From Hyaloperonospora brassicae (Eukaryota; Oomycota; Peronosporomycetes; Peronosporales; Peronosporaceae), in contig CANTFL010001009.1 in assembly GCA_947650285.1 (NCBI GenBank), positions 1 to 64,000 of the forward strand: DNA of 64,000 nucleotides, written 5' to 3'. Positions 1 through 9,949 of this stretch are shown here, one piece after another. Positions within the stretch are counted from its first letter, which is position 1. Every line of letters begins with the position of its first letter. The notes below the pieces were generated by a model that saw only the letters and a program-made list of their open reading frames with translations, was not told the origin of the DNA and did no database searches. Both the position numbers and the translations under genes were made by a program.

Positions 1-2251
1 CGCAGTCGTAGTGTTATACTATGTGATCAATGGATACACAAATGACCAGACACTTTCGAATCATCAGGATGTCTATTTCTCCCTGATTGCTACGATGTAA
101 GAATGCATTTCAACGACCAACTCGATTACTATCGGTGATCTATGGGTGTGTTTGAGCATATAGTACACATAGTTGATACAATTCTGCTCAGTTTATCATC
201 TGGTTCAATCTTTGTAACCTTGTACTGCGTTTTTCTTTACTCGATGAATCAGTGCATTCTAATTTTGTGTGAAGTTACTGCATTGATTTGTAATTCAACC
301 TTGACGGATCTTATTATAACAGTCAGGTTTAACATTCCACTCCAATTACATTGTCTCAAATGTTATAATAACGAAATGCTATCATTCGCATGAACATTCG
401 ACCTGTTGCTGAAATACGCAACGACTCACTCCGTCGCACATTGCTTTATCCTGCGTTTTGCTAAGTCTGCTCCGTCTGTAGCTTTGACGAAGATGAAGGA
501 ATTAGACGCTCGAAGGAGATGATGAGTCGAGCATGGGGTAAATAAACCTCAGGCTGTCATTACATACTGTGTTTGAAAAACAATCGCCAATTTTGGAGCT
601 TCTTAGGCATTGCAAAGAGGATGTTGCGAATTCGCAACAAGAGGCAACCGAAGATGCAGCACGTAAAAGGTAGAAAAAAGAGTGGAAAACGATGCTTTAG
701 TGGGCCATCGACTTGTGTCGCAGATGTTAGCAGACCGACAAAGTTTCTGAACAGCGGCGCATGTCACCAGAAAGACTGAATGTATCAACGAGACAGTGCT
801 AAACCAGAGCTCACGAACGCCACTACGTTGACCTTGTTGTTCGGTTTTTTCAACGGGCATGAAGGCGGTAAGTGATACGGTTCAGCTACACAGCTCCCAC
901 AGGCGACGAGATGACAGCAGTTCGTGCAGATCACGACCGACGACGCAGGGCTTCAGTACCTGAGATTCTGGTGTTGTAGCGAAGTGAGACGGAGCAACTG
1001 CATCGCCAGTGCGGCGCATCATCGCGTCTGAAAGATCGTTTCGACCACCGAAAGGGTTGACGACACAGATGGAGCGATAATGTTCACCAGTGTTGACGCA
1101 CCTCTAGCAGTTCAGCCCTACATTGCGTTGGAAGTCGTCAAGCTGCTGGAGACGGACGCGACTAATCTGTCGGTAAAGTGATTTTGTACCGCACCGGCGT
1201 GGATTCATCAGGCTCTTTGTGACCAGGAGCTACACACGGTGGACTTTTGCGTGATGGCGTCGTGGGGCTTCACGGATGAATCGTGTCGTCATTGACTGCA
1301 CGCGGCCGCAATCCATGGGGAGAATGCGTCGAGCGAACTGGATGCTGTAAGATGAGACCGATTCCTTGATCGAGCTTGTCTTGAACCAGGTAGCGATACT
1401 CTCATCATTGCGATCCGTGAATGGCATTGCCTGTCGTCTATCAAGCAGTCTGACAACCACAGGTTTGATCCTGGGAAGGCAGGATCACGCTCTTCGTCAC
1501 ACTCTAGGCATGACATGATCGTCATACATGTTTTGCGAGCTCCTCGAGGTATTGCACTCGCTGCTCGTGATGCAGCCACACGTAAAGCTCTGGCCGTGTG
1601 GACACTCCTCTATATTCTAGAGGTGCGAAGCAGCAAACATTTGTCGAGAACCCACTTCCCGAATGGATTGTTGCTCAGCGGACCCTTTCAGCAGCATCAG
1701 GCGTTACCGATCGGACCGCTTGTGGAACTTGGACATCTATGCATGACAAAGTGACGTACTTGGTACTGAACATGTGTGTGTGTGCACAATGTCCAAGTTT
1801 GTCGCAGCTCCGCTCGCCTCAAACTTGCGATCAAAGCTTTGTACGAGGGAATGTGTTGTTCAATTGCGGTCAACGAGGCACGGGGAATCTGAATGGTCTG
1901 AAGGCTGCTACCGAAGTGAGTGTGCACATCCTGTAGCCGCAGCACTGCGATAGAGCTTTTCGATGCACTAGCGGTGATGTTGTGATGGTGAATTGAGGCT
2001 AGACCTCTTTGTCGAGCCATCGTGATAACTGAGTTTGTAGAGCAGCACTCGTGTTGCGTTCGTGCAATGGATGTGGTGAACGCAAGTAGTAGGCTGAAGT
2101 CAAGTGGTTGCGCCAACTGGAGGAGTCTTCGAGATCATTTCATTCGGGCAAGTTTTCGCAGTGATGTACGACTCTGCTGCACTAGACGCTTAGCAGGTAA
2201 CAGGTGAGCCGCAGGAAGAAAGAACATCAAGTGGTATTCGCAATCGCTTGT
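1..2251. other. Gene-poor stretch at left edge
   Basis: No reading frame here looks like a conserved protein. All open frames are under about 140 codons, overlap on both strands and lack recognisable motifs. The first 450 bp are AT-rich compared with the rest of the window. The segment lies downstream of the possible copia remnant at 2252-2476, so it may include decayed LTR or transposon tail sequence, but I could not find terminal repeats by eye. Confidence 0.5.
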
Positions 2252-2476
2252 TTACCTGACTTCTATCCTACCTGGTGTTCCGAGTGACGTTCGTGTGCAA
2301 AGCTCGTCTACTTCAAACATGACGAGCTCACGGTGTTTCAACAGGTCTACATTCCGGTGGTCCAGCGCCACCGCCTGAGCTTTTGTGGCTATTGTATCAT
2401 CGATGCAAAACAGTGGCTCGGGCTGACGTCGCTCCTGACCCAAAGACATGAGAAAGATGTTGTGAAGCCACATCAA
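2252..2476 (-). mobile_element. Possible Ty1/copia RNase H remnant
   Basis: The 74-codon open frame on the minus strand reads like the end of a copia polyprotein. It has a Trp-Leu pair, then LG, then a short hydrophobic strand followed by an Asp-Asp pair (where copia RNase H has the DN of its active site), and then a stretch with DHRNVDLLKHRE. That last stretch resembles the usual H-R-x-K-H-I-D-x-x-x-H segment near the polyprotein end. There is no reverse transcriptase upstream, because the CHD gene occupies that side. If real, it is a short degenerate fragment. Similarity was judged by eye only and could be chance. Confidence 0.28.
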
Positions 2477-2565
2477 TCTTGAACTCCCGAGAAAGACAAG
2501 TGCTATTGATCATCTTGCAGCAGCAGGGTCTGGGTTGCAAATATGCTTCGAGTACAAGCAGACGT

Positions 2566-5500
2566 CTACGAAACCAGCATTTGAATGGGGATCTGCGACG
2601 ACGCTACCTGCTTCCGCTCTTCATCACCACCTGCGTGCTGCTCGTGTTCGTCTTTCATTGCAGAGGCAAACGCTTCGCCGGCTGTGGCTACATGAGCAGA
2701 TGTGTGGGAACCAATTGCGTTCGATGCTTCAAGTGTACGGAAGTACTCGTCACGACGGCTCTTTGACTCACGCAAGAACGCTGCTAGTGTGTCTGAGGGA
2801 CCACCGCTTCCTGACTCTACCGGCAAGTCGTTCGTCGTGATGGGCTCGATGCTGGGAAGCAAGTCCTCCTCCCGCTTTACTCGAGCCATTATCAGCTCTT
2901 CAAAACAATTGCCTGGTGGCGACAGACTGAACTCACGTCGATCTTCGGGCTCCAAATAGCGCTCAGCGCCATTACCCTGCTCTTCTAATAGAATAGCGCA
3001 AATCATCTCCACCTTTCGCTCCAGTACTGAAAAAGACGGAAACTCGTTCATGACGCGCACAAACCAGTCGTTCATCTGCGCGATCGACTCGAAGTGATGG
3101 CGGTACAGAGGACGAAACGTAGTCGTGCCTTCCAAAAACACCGTACGGATGTGGTGCTCTCGCGCCTGGCGGTGGAACGGCAACTGACGGTCCAGCATTA
3201 TGCGCTCCCAGCCGTATATACCGTATCGAGCCATGCCGAACAAGGTGCCCAGGTCGTGAATCCATGGACACCACCAAACCGGCATGTTCTCCACCAGACC
3301 CTGCTTTCCGGATCGAAGAACACTTTCCAGTGCGCCTCGTCGGTTCGACAGTACGTCTAGTACATCTTCGAGCAGTTGAGTGCGCCGCATCGTAACCCAA
3401 GCAGTGTTGCGAGCCTTGAGCCCATGTGCCAACACACCCTCATAAGCGTCCACAAACTCAATACCAATAAGATCGCCCAACGCCACCGCACGCTGGTCTG
3501 AACCGAGCGGATCTGCTCGCATACGCGCGACCTCACGGCACTTCGGAGCAAACTTTGTCTCGTAAAACGTTCGTGTAAGAGTGGCTGTCTTGTTCAGATT
3601 AGCCCACTCCACGATATTGCGCCACGAAACACTATCCGTCTCCCACGAAAACCCGCGTGCGTGCTCTGTCACAAATGGCAGTCCCGATGGAGCTGCTCTA
3701 CCATCCGGACCAACAACGGCACGTTTCGCCAGAATCCGGGGTGCGCCATGCAGAGCCAACACATATGCAAAGGAGCGACGCTCCTCTTTGGTCCAGTCGG
3801 TACTTTTCATGCGGTGTTGTGGCGCGGCGACAAACGCGGCGTCCGGAAGCTGGCGAGCATTGTGCAGCACTGCCATGTGCCGTAGGATGTCAACTTGCGC
3901 GAGCTGCATAGCCTTCAGCTCCAAGCGACGCAAAGCCAAAGCACGCACTCGCATTTCCTGAGCAACTTGACGCCTTTGTTCCGTAGCAACGCGCTCTTTT
4001 TTGTATCGGTCCTTCTCGTGGCGGCGCTTTATCTCTTCCGCAGACAACAGCCAACTCAGCAAACGATTCATATGCTGCACCTCTGGCTGCTTAAACGTAT
4101 ACGCTGCTGCTCCCATACCGCTTTCAGATGAAGCACCAGCTTCGGTGTTGACTTGCATAGAGCTATCACTAGTCTTGTAGTAGCTGTCATCGGTCGGACA
4201 ACTTGTAACGCTTTCCGTGTCGACGTCGCTCATTTCTGCATCCCCAACTTCATCCAGAACCACAGTGCCCTCCGACTTTACCGGAGTCGCGGTCGGACGG
4301 ACGACGCTTGTCTCACCGGCCCCGCTTACGTTATTTGCTTCGACATGGGTTTGCGCAGCTTTCTCCAAGCGAGAAAAATACAGCCGCGAATCGGCTAGAA
4401 TTTGGGCGCAGCGACCGTATCCGTGAAGAAATACACCCATCAACAAGTTGCGATCGGCTTCCTCGTTCCACCATGGCGTAATTTGCGTCCACGCTGGTCG
4501 CTCTCCCAAGTCCACCAACTCGATGTGCGGGACAAGCTTATCCACACCGTAGTATCGGGCGCGTTCATCAATACTAGCGGTCGGTTTCGGCTTTGTCTTC
4601 GCCTTATTCTCATCATCCTTGTACAGCCCGTCGCACACATCGCAAGCTGTCGTGAGGAGCTGCTGGAGCCTTCGGAGCATATCTAGTCGAACGAGCACAC
4701 GTCGGCCACCACCCTGCTTCAATTTGAGCACAAAATCATCTTCCTTCAGGACTGCTGACAGCTCTTCTTCATCAATCATGCTATTCGTTCGAGCAAACGC
4801 CGCTGCGTAAATCGATGCTTTCACGAACGCAGAATCGTCCTTGCGCTCATCACAAGCCAGACCCGATGCATAAATAAACCCACGTGCAAAGCGTTCCACC
4901 TCCTTCACTGAACGACTACCGCCGCTCTGGCTTCGAATAACCTCCCAACGACCAAAGCCGTAATGCATCAGCGCACGCTGCAAGCGATCGCGTCCGTTCT
5001 GAGTCCACTCTCGCGGCGCGCTCTTCTCTTCCAGCCGATCGCGTTCTTCTTTTTCCTTCTCCTGCTTTTCGTGCTCGTACTCTTCATCTGATGCACTACC
5101 GTCAGAGAAACTTCCGCCGTCACCAAATCGCGCAACGCGAGTCCGTTTTCGCTGGTGCGGCAACAAAACCTCTGTTTCCACTGGGTCTGGCTCCACCAAA
5201 CCTACAGCCTTCTTCCAGAAATCGGGATCGTCGAGATCCACATCATCCGAGGTAGTAGCTGATACGAAACTCGCTTTTGAGAAACTCGATTGCGCCTGCT
5301 CAGAGTACTGCACGATTTGCGACGAGCGCTGCAAGATTTGATCAATGCCAAGAGCACAAAACTGTTCACCTGCAGTATCATCGTCGCGAAACACGTCGTA
5401 TGCACCACGTTTCAGCAAATCGTCGATCTCCTTCGATTCTTGCGCCTTAGCGCCCTTACTTCGCTTCTTTCCACCCTCTTCCATGTTCTCACGACGCATG

Positions 5501-8391
5501 TGTGTAAGGACGGCCTTGTCCAGTCCAAGCTTCAGAGACGCTTTGTGGAACATATGCATCTCGTACGTCTTACGCGTGATCAGGCGATATATTTTCACCG
5601 AGTGTGTCTGGCCTATACGATGCGCGCGAGCTTGAGCTTGCAGATCATTCTGGGGATTCCAATCGCTGTCGAATATAATGACCGTGTCTGCAGCTGTCAA
5701 GTTCAGACCCAAACCACCAGCCTTGGTCGACAACAGCATCACAAACCGCTTATATTCGGGTTTGACAAACCGATCCACAGCAGATTGACGATCGTTGCCA
5801 CGAATGTTACCATCTAACCTCTCGTACAGGTACCCGCAGTAGCGCAGATAATCCTCGATAATGTCAAGCACGCGGACCATTTGGCTAAAAATAAGCACTT
5901 TGTGTCCGCCGTCGTTCAATCGCGGTAGCAACTTGTCGATCAATACCATCTTGCCACAACATTTCACCATCATGTCATGACGCTGTGCATCGGTGGTCAA
6001 CCCCTCATTCAAAATGCTCTCCACGCCGTTGTTCAAATACGGGTGGTTGCAGCACTTACGGAGCTCCATCATCACGTTCATCAGATTCGGCACATTGCGG
6101 GGGTTCCCGCCGCGGTTCAAAAATGCCGTGTTTTTCTCGTATATCGCACGATACCACTGTTTCTGGACCGGTGTGAGTTCCACTTCAACAATTGTCTCCT
6201 CTTTCGGAGGCAACGACTTCTCAACATCTTCCTTGACTCGACGAAGTAGATACGGCTTCAACATCTTGTGCAAGTCGGCCACTTGTTGCGCCTCGTGAAG
6301 GTCACCAAATTTGTCGAGGAAGTCCGCAACGCTTGGAAAGGATCGTGCATCCAGAAAGTTCAGCAGTGCCCACAATTCTTCTGTCTTATTCTGGAGAGGC
6401 GTGCCCGTAAGCAGTACACAGTGGTCACGGCGCAAAGAACGCATCTGCTCGACGAGCCGCGAGGACTGGTTTTTTAGCCGGTGAGCTTCGTCAACCACAA
6501 GGCAGCGCCAGTGAATCTTCGATAAAACACCAATGTCCTTTATCGCTACTTCGTATGTCGTCACGAGTATGTTGAAGCGGTATGGCTTTCTCTTGTCAGG
6601 ACGGAGCCTGTCATCCAAGTAGTAAAACTCGTAGTCGCGAATGATCTCGCGGGACGCGGTGTTGCCGTGGTATACAACGCAGTTCATCGTGGTCCACATT
6701 TCGCATTCATTTTGCCATTGCACAATCAGCGACAGAGGCGCCACGATCAAAAATGGACCGCGAATCGTAATCTTAGCATCGTCACGAAGGAGGTTCAAGA
6801 ATGCGAGGGTCTGAATAGTCTTACCGAGTCCCATTTCATCCGCCAAAATGCTTGGTCGCTCATTATACCAGTTCCAAAGCAGCCAGTTCAACCCTTCCAG
6901 CTGGTACGCACGGAGCGAAAGTGACTGGTCCTCACCAAACCTTGGCGATTCCTCCAGCTTTCGGTACTCACGGATGCTTGGTCGGGGCCGTCGCTTCCAC
7001 ACCTCCTCGTCAGGCACAACAATAGACGCCTTGTATTTACCAAGCGCGGCATCGTCTTGAATGTCGCATGCCCGCTCCCATGTAGCTTCCGCGTACGACA
7101 AGATACGCCACTTGATGTAGTAGCGCATGCCGTCATCAACCGGTGCATCCGGAAAATTGACATCAGGAGGCATCGGCGGATCCTGTCGGTGAGCGATAAT
7201 CCGGTGGATCTCCAGGTACTCAGGGTTGTAGTATTCCAGCTCATCCACCGCTGTCGCACCCTCGTCCGCTTCTCGTAGTTGACGATGCGGGTGCTGCAAT
7301 CGCTGTTGTTCCTTCTCATGAAACCTCTTGATCTTCTGTTTGTTAGTCAGTGGGTCCATCTCCAGCAGCACTTTGGGCGTCTCCCACGACGAGTGCATGT
7401 ACGCAAAGCCTTTCCATTTGATCAAATATTCAGTATCCGACGCAGTCGCCAACAGCGGTCGACTAGCACTTTTACCGTCCAGGCTGGCCGAGTCTGTCGA
7501 TCGAACAAGTGCCAACGCCACCTGATCGCGATGTCGCACGCCCATGATCTTGTCGATCACCATACTGGCAACCACGTGCTGCTCCAGTGACTTCTTTTTG
7601 CTGCCCCCGCCATCAGTCTTCAATTTCCCAGGATCGAGCTCCACTTCGGCTTCGTCCGACTCGCTCTCGTCGCCTCTTGTCGTGCGCTTTTTCTTGTGCT
7701 TTTTCTGCTTCGTTTCCATTCGCTTCTTCCCGTCGTCGCTGCTGTCCGAGCTGCCCAAGTCATCGTCCGAGTTGGGCACGTGGTACGACTTGCGCTTCTT
7801 GTTGACTGCGCGTCGACTCTGCCGTCGCTCGTCCTGCACCAGCAGCAGCTGCTCCGCCATCTCGCGGTCTTCCAGCACCTGGTCCGACGGCGCCACTTGC
7901 TGCCCCGCCGTCGTCCGCTTGTCCATGACGCGCTTTGTGTGGCAGACTTCACACTCCCGCGTGCGGCGGTCGCGATTCGGGTGCTGACACGCTGCACACA
8001 CCCACGGGTCCTTCTTCGTCGACAGCGTCGTCTTTGCCTTTGTCTTCTTCTTCGTCAACTGCTTTGGATTCTTCTGATTCTTCTGATTCTTCTCAGCGAC
8101 GCTGCGGCTGCGCTGGTCCTGCAGCTGGCGCTGGCGCGTGGCCTCGTGGTTCGCGAGCCGCGTGTTGCACGCCGTCGAGGCCGTAAAGTCGTCGTCGGGC
8201 GTCTCGCAGAGCGGGCAAATGTACGCGCTCAGCGCCTCGAGCTCTTCTCGCGTCAGCATCAGTCCGCAGCACGTGGGGTGGACCCATCCGTTGCAGCCGC
8301 CGGTGCCGCGACTGCACTCGATCATAATGCCGGCGCCGTCCGTCTGCTGGCACACGCAATAGCGCGTGGCGGGCGTGGCGGGCGTTGCCAT
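2566..8391 (-). CDS. CHD-family chromatin-remodelling ATPase (PHD, RanBP2 zinc finger, tandem chromodomains)
   Basis: This intronless gene encodes 1941 residues and starts at an ATG at 8391. The domains in order are: a PHD finger (about 11-63); a RanBP2-type zinc finger with paired CxxC (about 128-157); a basic and acidic linker; two chromodomains (about 275-365 and 385-460); an SNF2 ATPase with Walker A DEMGLGKT (518-525) and DEAH (634-637); the helicase C lobe with the ARAHRIGQT motif (about 917-925); and SANT-like segments (about 1130-1175 and around 1320). The core sequence, including the long insertion before the LVTTYE strand and the later HGYG segment, most resembles CHD6-9 (subfamily III). 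The family uses ATP to slide or eject nucleosomes in the nucleus, and the chromodomains and PHD are expected to read histone tails. The PHD plus RanBP2 combination at the N-terminus is not what animal CHD6-9 have. The family call is firm; the subfamily is likely. Confidence 0.93.
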   Translation of the reverse strand: MATPATPATRYCVCQQTDGAGIMIECSRGTGGCNGWVHPTCCGLMLTREELEALSAYICPLCETPDDDFTASTACNTRLANHEATRQRQLQDQRSRSVAEKNQKNQKNPKQLTKKKTKAKTTLSTKKDPWVCAACQHPNRDRRTRECEVCHTKRVMDKRTTAGQQVAPSDQVLEDREMAEQLLLVQDERRQSRRAVNKKRKSYHVPNSDDDLGSSDSSDDGKKRMETKQKKHKKKRTTRGDESESDEAEVELDPGKLKTDGGGSKKKSLEQHVVASMVIDKIMGVRHRDQVALALVRSTDSASLDGKSASRPLLATASDTEYLIKWKGFAYMHSSWETPKVLLEMDPLTNKQKIKRFHEKEQQRLQHPHRQLREADEGATAVDELEYYNPEYLEIHRIIAHRQDPPMPPDVNFPDAPVDDGMRYYIKWRILSYAEATWERACDIQDDAALGKYKASIVVPDEEVWKRRPRPSIREYRKLEESPRFGEDQSLSLRAYQLEGLNWLLWNWYNERPSILADEMGLGKTIQTLAFLNLLRDDAKITIRGPFLIVAPLSLIVQWQNECEMWTTMNCVVYHGNTASREIIRDYEFYYLDDRLRPDKRKPYRFNILVTTYEVAIKDIGVLSKIHWRCLVVDEAHRLKNQSSRLVEQMRSLRRDHCVLLTGTPLQNKTEELWALLNFLDARSFPSVADFLDKFGDLHEAQQVADLHKMLKPYLLRRVKEDVEKSLPPKEETIVEVELTPVQKQWYRAIYEKNTAFLNRGGNPRNVPNLMNVMMELRKCCNHPYLNNGVESILNEGLTTDAQRHDMMVKCCGKMVLIDKLLPRLNDGGHKVLIFSQMVRVLDIIEDYLRYCGYLYERLDGNIRGNDRQSAVDRFVKPEYKRFVMLLSTKAGGLGLNLTAADTVIIFDSDWNPQNDLQAQARAHRIGQTHSVKIYRLITRKTYEMHMFHKASLKLGLDKAVLTHMRRENMEEGGKKRSKGAKAQESKEIDDLLKRGAYDVFRDDDTAGEQFCALGIDQILQRSSQIVQYSEQAQSSFSKASFVSATTSDDVDLDDPDFWKKAVGLVEPDPVETEVLLPHQRKRTRVARFGDGGSFSDGSASDEEYEHEKQEKEKEERDRLEEKSAPREWTQNGRDRLQRALMHYGFGRWEVIRSQSGGSRSVKEVERFARGFIYASGLACDERKDDSAFVKASIYAAAFARTNSMIDEEELSAVLKEDDFVLKLKQGGGRRVLVRLDMLRRLQQLLTTACDVCDGLYKDDENKAKTKPKPTASIDERARYYGVDKLVPHIELVDLGERPAWTQITPWWNEEADRNLLMGVFLHGYGRCAQILADSRLYFSRLEKAAQTHVEANNVSGAGETSVVRPTATPVKSEGTVVLDEVGDAEMSDVDTESVTSCPTDDSYYKTSDSSMQVNTEAGASSESGMGAAAYTFKQPEVQHMNRLLSWLLSAEEIKRRHEKDRYKKERVATEQRRQVAQEMRVRALALRRLELKAMQLAQVDILRHMAVLHNARQLPDAAFVAAPQHRMKSTDWTKEERRSFAYVLALHGAPRILAKRAVVGPDGRAAPSGLPFVTEHARGFSWETDSVSWRNIVEWANLNKTATLTRTFYETKFAPKCREVARMRADPLGSDQRAVALGDLIGIEFVDAYEGVLAHGLKARNTAWVTMRRTQLLEDVLDVLSNRRGALESVLRSGKQGLVENMPVWWCPWIHDLGTLFGMARYGIYGWERIMLDRQLPFHRQAREHHIRTVFLEGTTTFRPLYRHHFESIAQMNDWFVRVMNEFPSFSVLERKVEMICAILLEEQGNGAERYLEPEDRREFSLSPPGNCFEELIMARVKREEDLLPSIEPITTNDLPVESGSGGPSDTLAAFLRESKSRRDEYFRTLEASNAIGSHTSAHVATAGEAFASAMKDEHEQHAGGDEERKQVASSQIPIQMLVS

Positions 8392-8881
8392 GAGGCACGA
8401 GAGCGCGAGGGGGAGAGAGGGGGGAGAGCGAGCGGGCGACGACGACGCCGTGGCCTGTCGTGTTCTCGCGCTGAACTGCCGGGTCTCCTCCAGTCGTGAG
8501 ACTCAGCACCCGCATGGGCGTTCTCTATACTTCCATCCAGTGAAGGGCAAAACCGTACCCCCTCCCTCCCCGGGGTGGAATACGAGGGTACGTTTTTTGG
8601 CGGCCGAGGGCGCGCGTGTCGCAGAGAGGGTACACACCACGTCCTCCTGGCACAGTCGCTGCTGACCAGCAATAGGTCGTTGCAAGACGAGTAGGGTTCG
8701 AGTTTCGGGCTTTCTTTGTGTGCGACGTGATGTGTGCACCGTCGTGCGAGCGTCGGACGGGTTTCGGATTCATTAGCTTACATGGATGGACGACGCACTC
8801 ACTCACTGACAGACAAAGACAGACAGACAGAAAGAATGTCTGTCTCTGCCTGCACACCTGCACACCTACACCCCGAACGAC
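8392..8881. promoter_or_regulatory. CHD upstream region with GGGCAAAACCGTAC motif
   Basis: This 490 bp spacer separates the CHD start from the 3' end of the next minus-strand gene. At 8545-8558 it holds GGGCAAAACCGTAC, which recurs exactly at 9853-9866, just upstream of the neighbouring minus-strand gene. At 8586-8601 a near-reverse-complement (GGGTACGTTTTTTGGC) forms an imperfect inverted repeat with it around a C- and G-rich loop. A (GACA)n-like run follows at about 8809-8835. A regulatory role is inference only. Confidence 0.35.
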
Positions 8882-9814
8882 TCAAAACTCGTACGTGATG
8901 GACTTCTTGGCACCTAACTCGGCCACGTGCTCCTCTGCGGTATGATCCAGCACGGCAACGTACTCGCTGTTGGTCGTACACGGAGACTGGTCCAGTCCCG
9001 ACTCCTGGACACACTTGCCGCTGCGTGCTTGTCCAGGTCGCCGGCTTCGATCACGCTTCAGTCCGGTCCCTACCAACGACGAGAATGGTCCTTCCTGTGG
9101 ACAGTCAGACTGCTCGGACTGAAGCTGATGCTCGTGCGGACGCGCATCCAACCGTGCAGCAGCCTGCTGTCTGGTCAAGCCTGCTCTTCGTGGCACTGTC
9201 TTCGCAGCTGTAGCAATCACGTGGACCGTGTAACTCCCTGCATCTTCCTGCTCGAGTCGCAGACAGTCCTTGGCTTCTCCCTCCTGGTGCTGCTCGTCAC
9301 TCGGACTCGACGTCTTGTCCTGCACGATGAACGAGTTGCCATTCTCGTCGTACTCAATATCCGTCAAGAGCTTCATGTCCATGACAAAGCGCCCGAGATC
9401 TGCGATCGAAAAGAGAATCGACACGCCCAACGACGGGCCCGTCTTGACGACCATGTCGGGGTCCCAAATGAGAAACACGAACGCGTACAGCCACGTGAGG
9501 ATCTTGCACCGCAGCATGTTGCGCTCAAAGTGCTCGGGCGACGGGAATATCGACGCCGAGAGCTTCGGGCCGTACACGAGCACAGCAGCGAGCACCATGG
9601 GCACCCACGCCAATGTATAGAGCGTCCGGAGCTCCTGTTCCGCCTGCACGGCCTCGTCGGGACACTGGAAGAACGACGCCATGAGCGACGCCGACAGATA
9701 GAACTCGAGCCCGCACACGAGCATGGCCTTGAGCGAGTTCTCGTAGAGCTCCCCGAGCTCCTTGAGCGGCTGTCCGACCAATTCCCGCACCGCTGCAGGG
9801 GTTCGGGACGCCAT
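8882..9814 (-). CDS. Four-helix membrane protein with polar tail, unrecognised
   Basis: Single exon, 310 residues, ATG at 9814. The first 165 residues hold about four hydrophobic segments: around 30-50, 68-85, 105-120 and 128-150. They are separated by short loops that include FFQCPDEAV and a conserved-looking LIWDPDMVVKTGPSL. The remaining 145 residues are hydrophilic, rich in Glu, Gln, Ser and Arg, and probably disordered and cytosolic. No signal-peptide cleavage site or enzyme motif is evident, and I do not recognise the family. It starts 136 bp from the COP9 gene on the opposite strand, so the two may share a promoter. The segment GPSL..SI...ADLG faintly resembles GPKLRSAI...CELG in the membrane protein at 33507-34145. 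Confidence 0.75.
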   Translation of the reverse strand: MASRTPAAVRELVGQPLKELGELYENSLKAMLVCGLEFYLSASLMASFFQCPDEAVQAEQELRTLYTLAWVPMVLAAVLVYGPKLSASIFPSPEHFERNMLRCKILTWLYAFVFLIWDPDMVVKTGPSLGVSILFSIADLGRFVMDMKLLTDIEYDENGNSFIVQDKTSSPSDEQHQEGEAKDCLRLEQEDAGSYTVHVIATAAKTVPRRAGLTRQQAAARLDARPHEHQLQSEQSDCPQEGPFSSLVGTGLKRDRSRRPGQARSGKCVQESGLDQSPCTTNSEYVAVLDHTAEEHVAELGAKKSITYEF

Positions 9815-9949
9815 AGTGTCGTGTGACTAACTACTGACTGGTGCTGACTAGTGGGCAAAACCGTACTTACGCCGGTACTCCGGATTACACCATGTTTACA
9901 CCATTTATATCCACCTCTCGAAACCACGACGAGCTCGGGCGCGCGTGTC
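9815..9949. promoter_or_regulatory. Divergent promoter between membrane protein and CSN3
   Basis: These 135 bp separate two genes read in opposite directions, so they must hold both promoters. The exact 14-mer GGGCAAAACCGTAC lies at 9853-9866. A second GGTAC follows closely at about 9881. The same 14-mer occurs upstream of the CHD gene. Confidence 0.45.

Noticed and set aside
7696..8499. 267-codon plus-strand frame
   Set aside because: Antisense to the PHD and zinc-finger part of the CHD gene; Leu/Arg-rich shadow.
8927..9826. 299-codon plus-strand frame
   Set aside because: Exactly antisense to the four-helix membrane protein; composition (His, Arg, Leu-rich) is that of a shadow.
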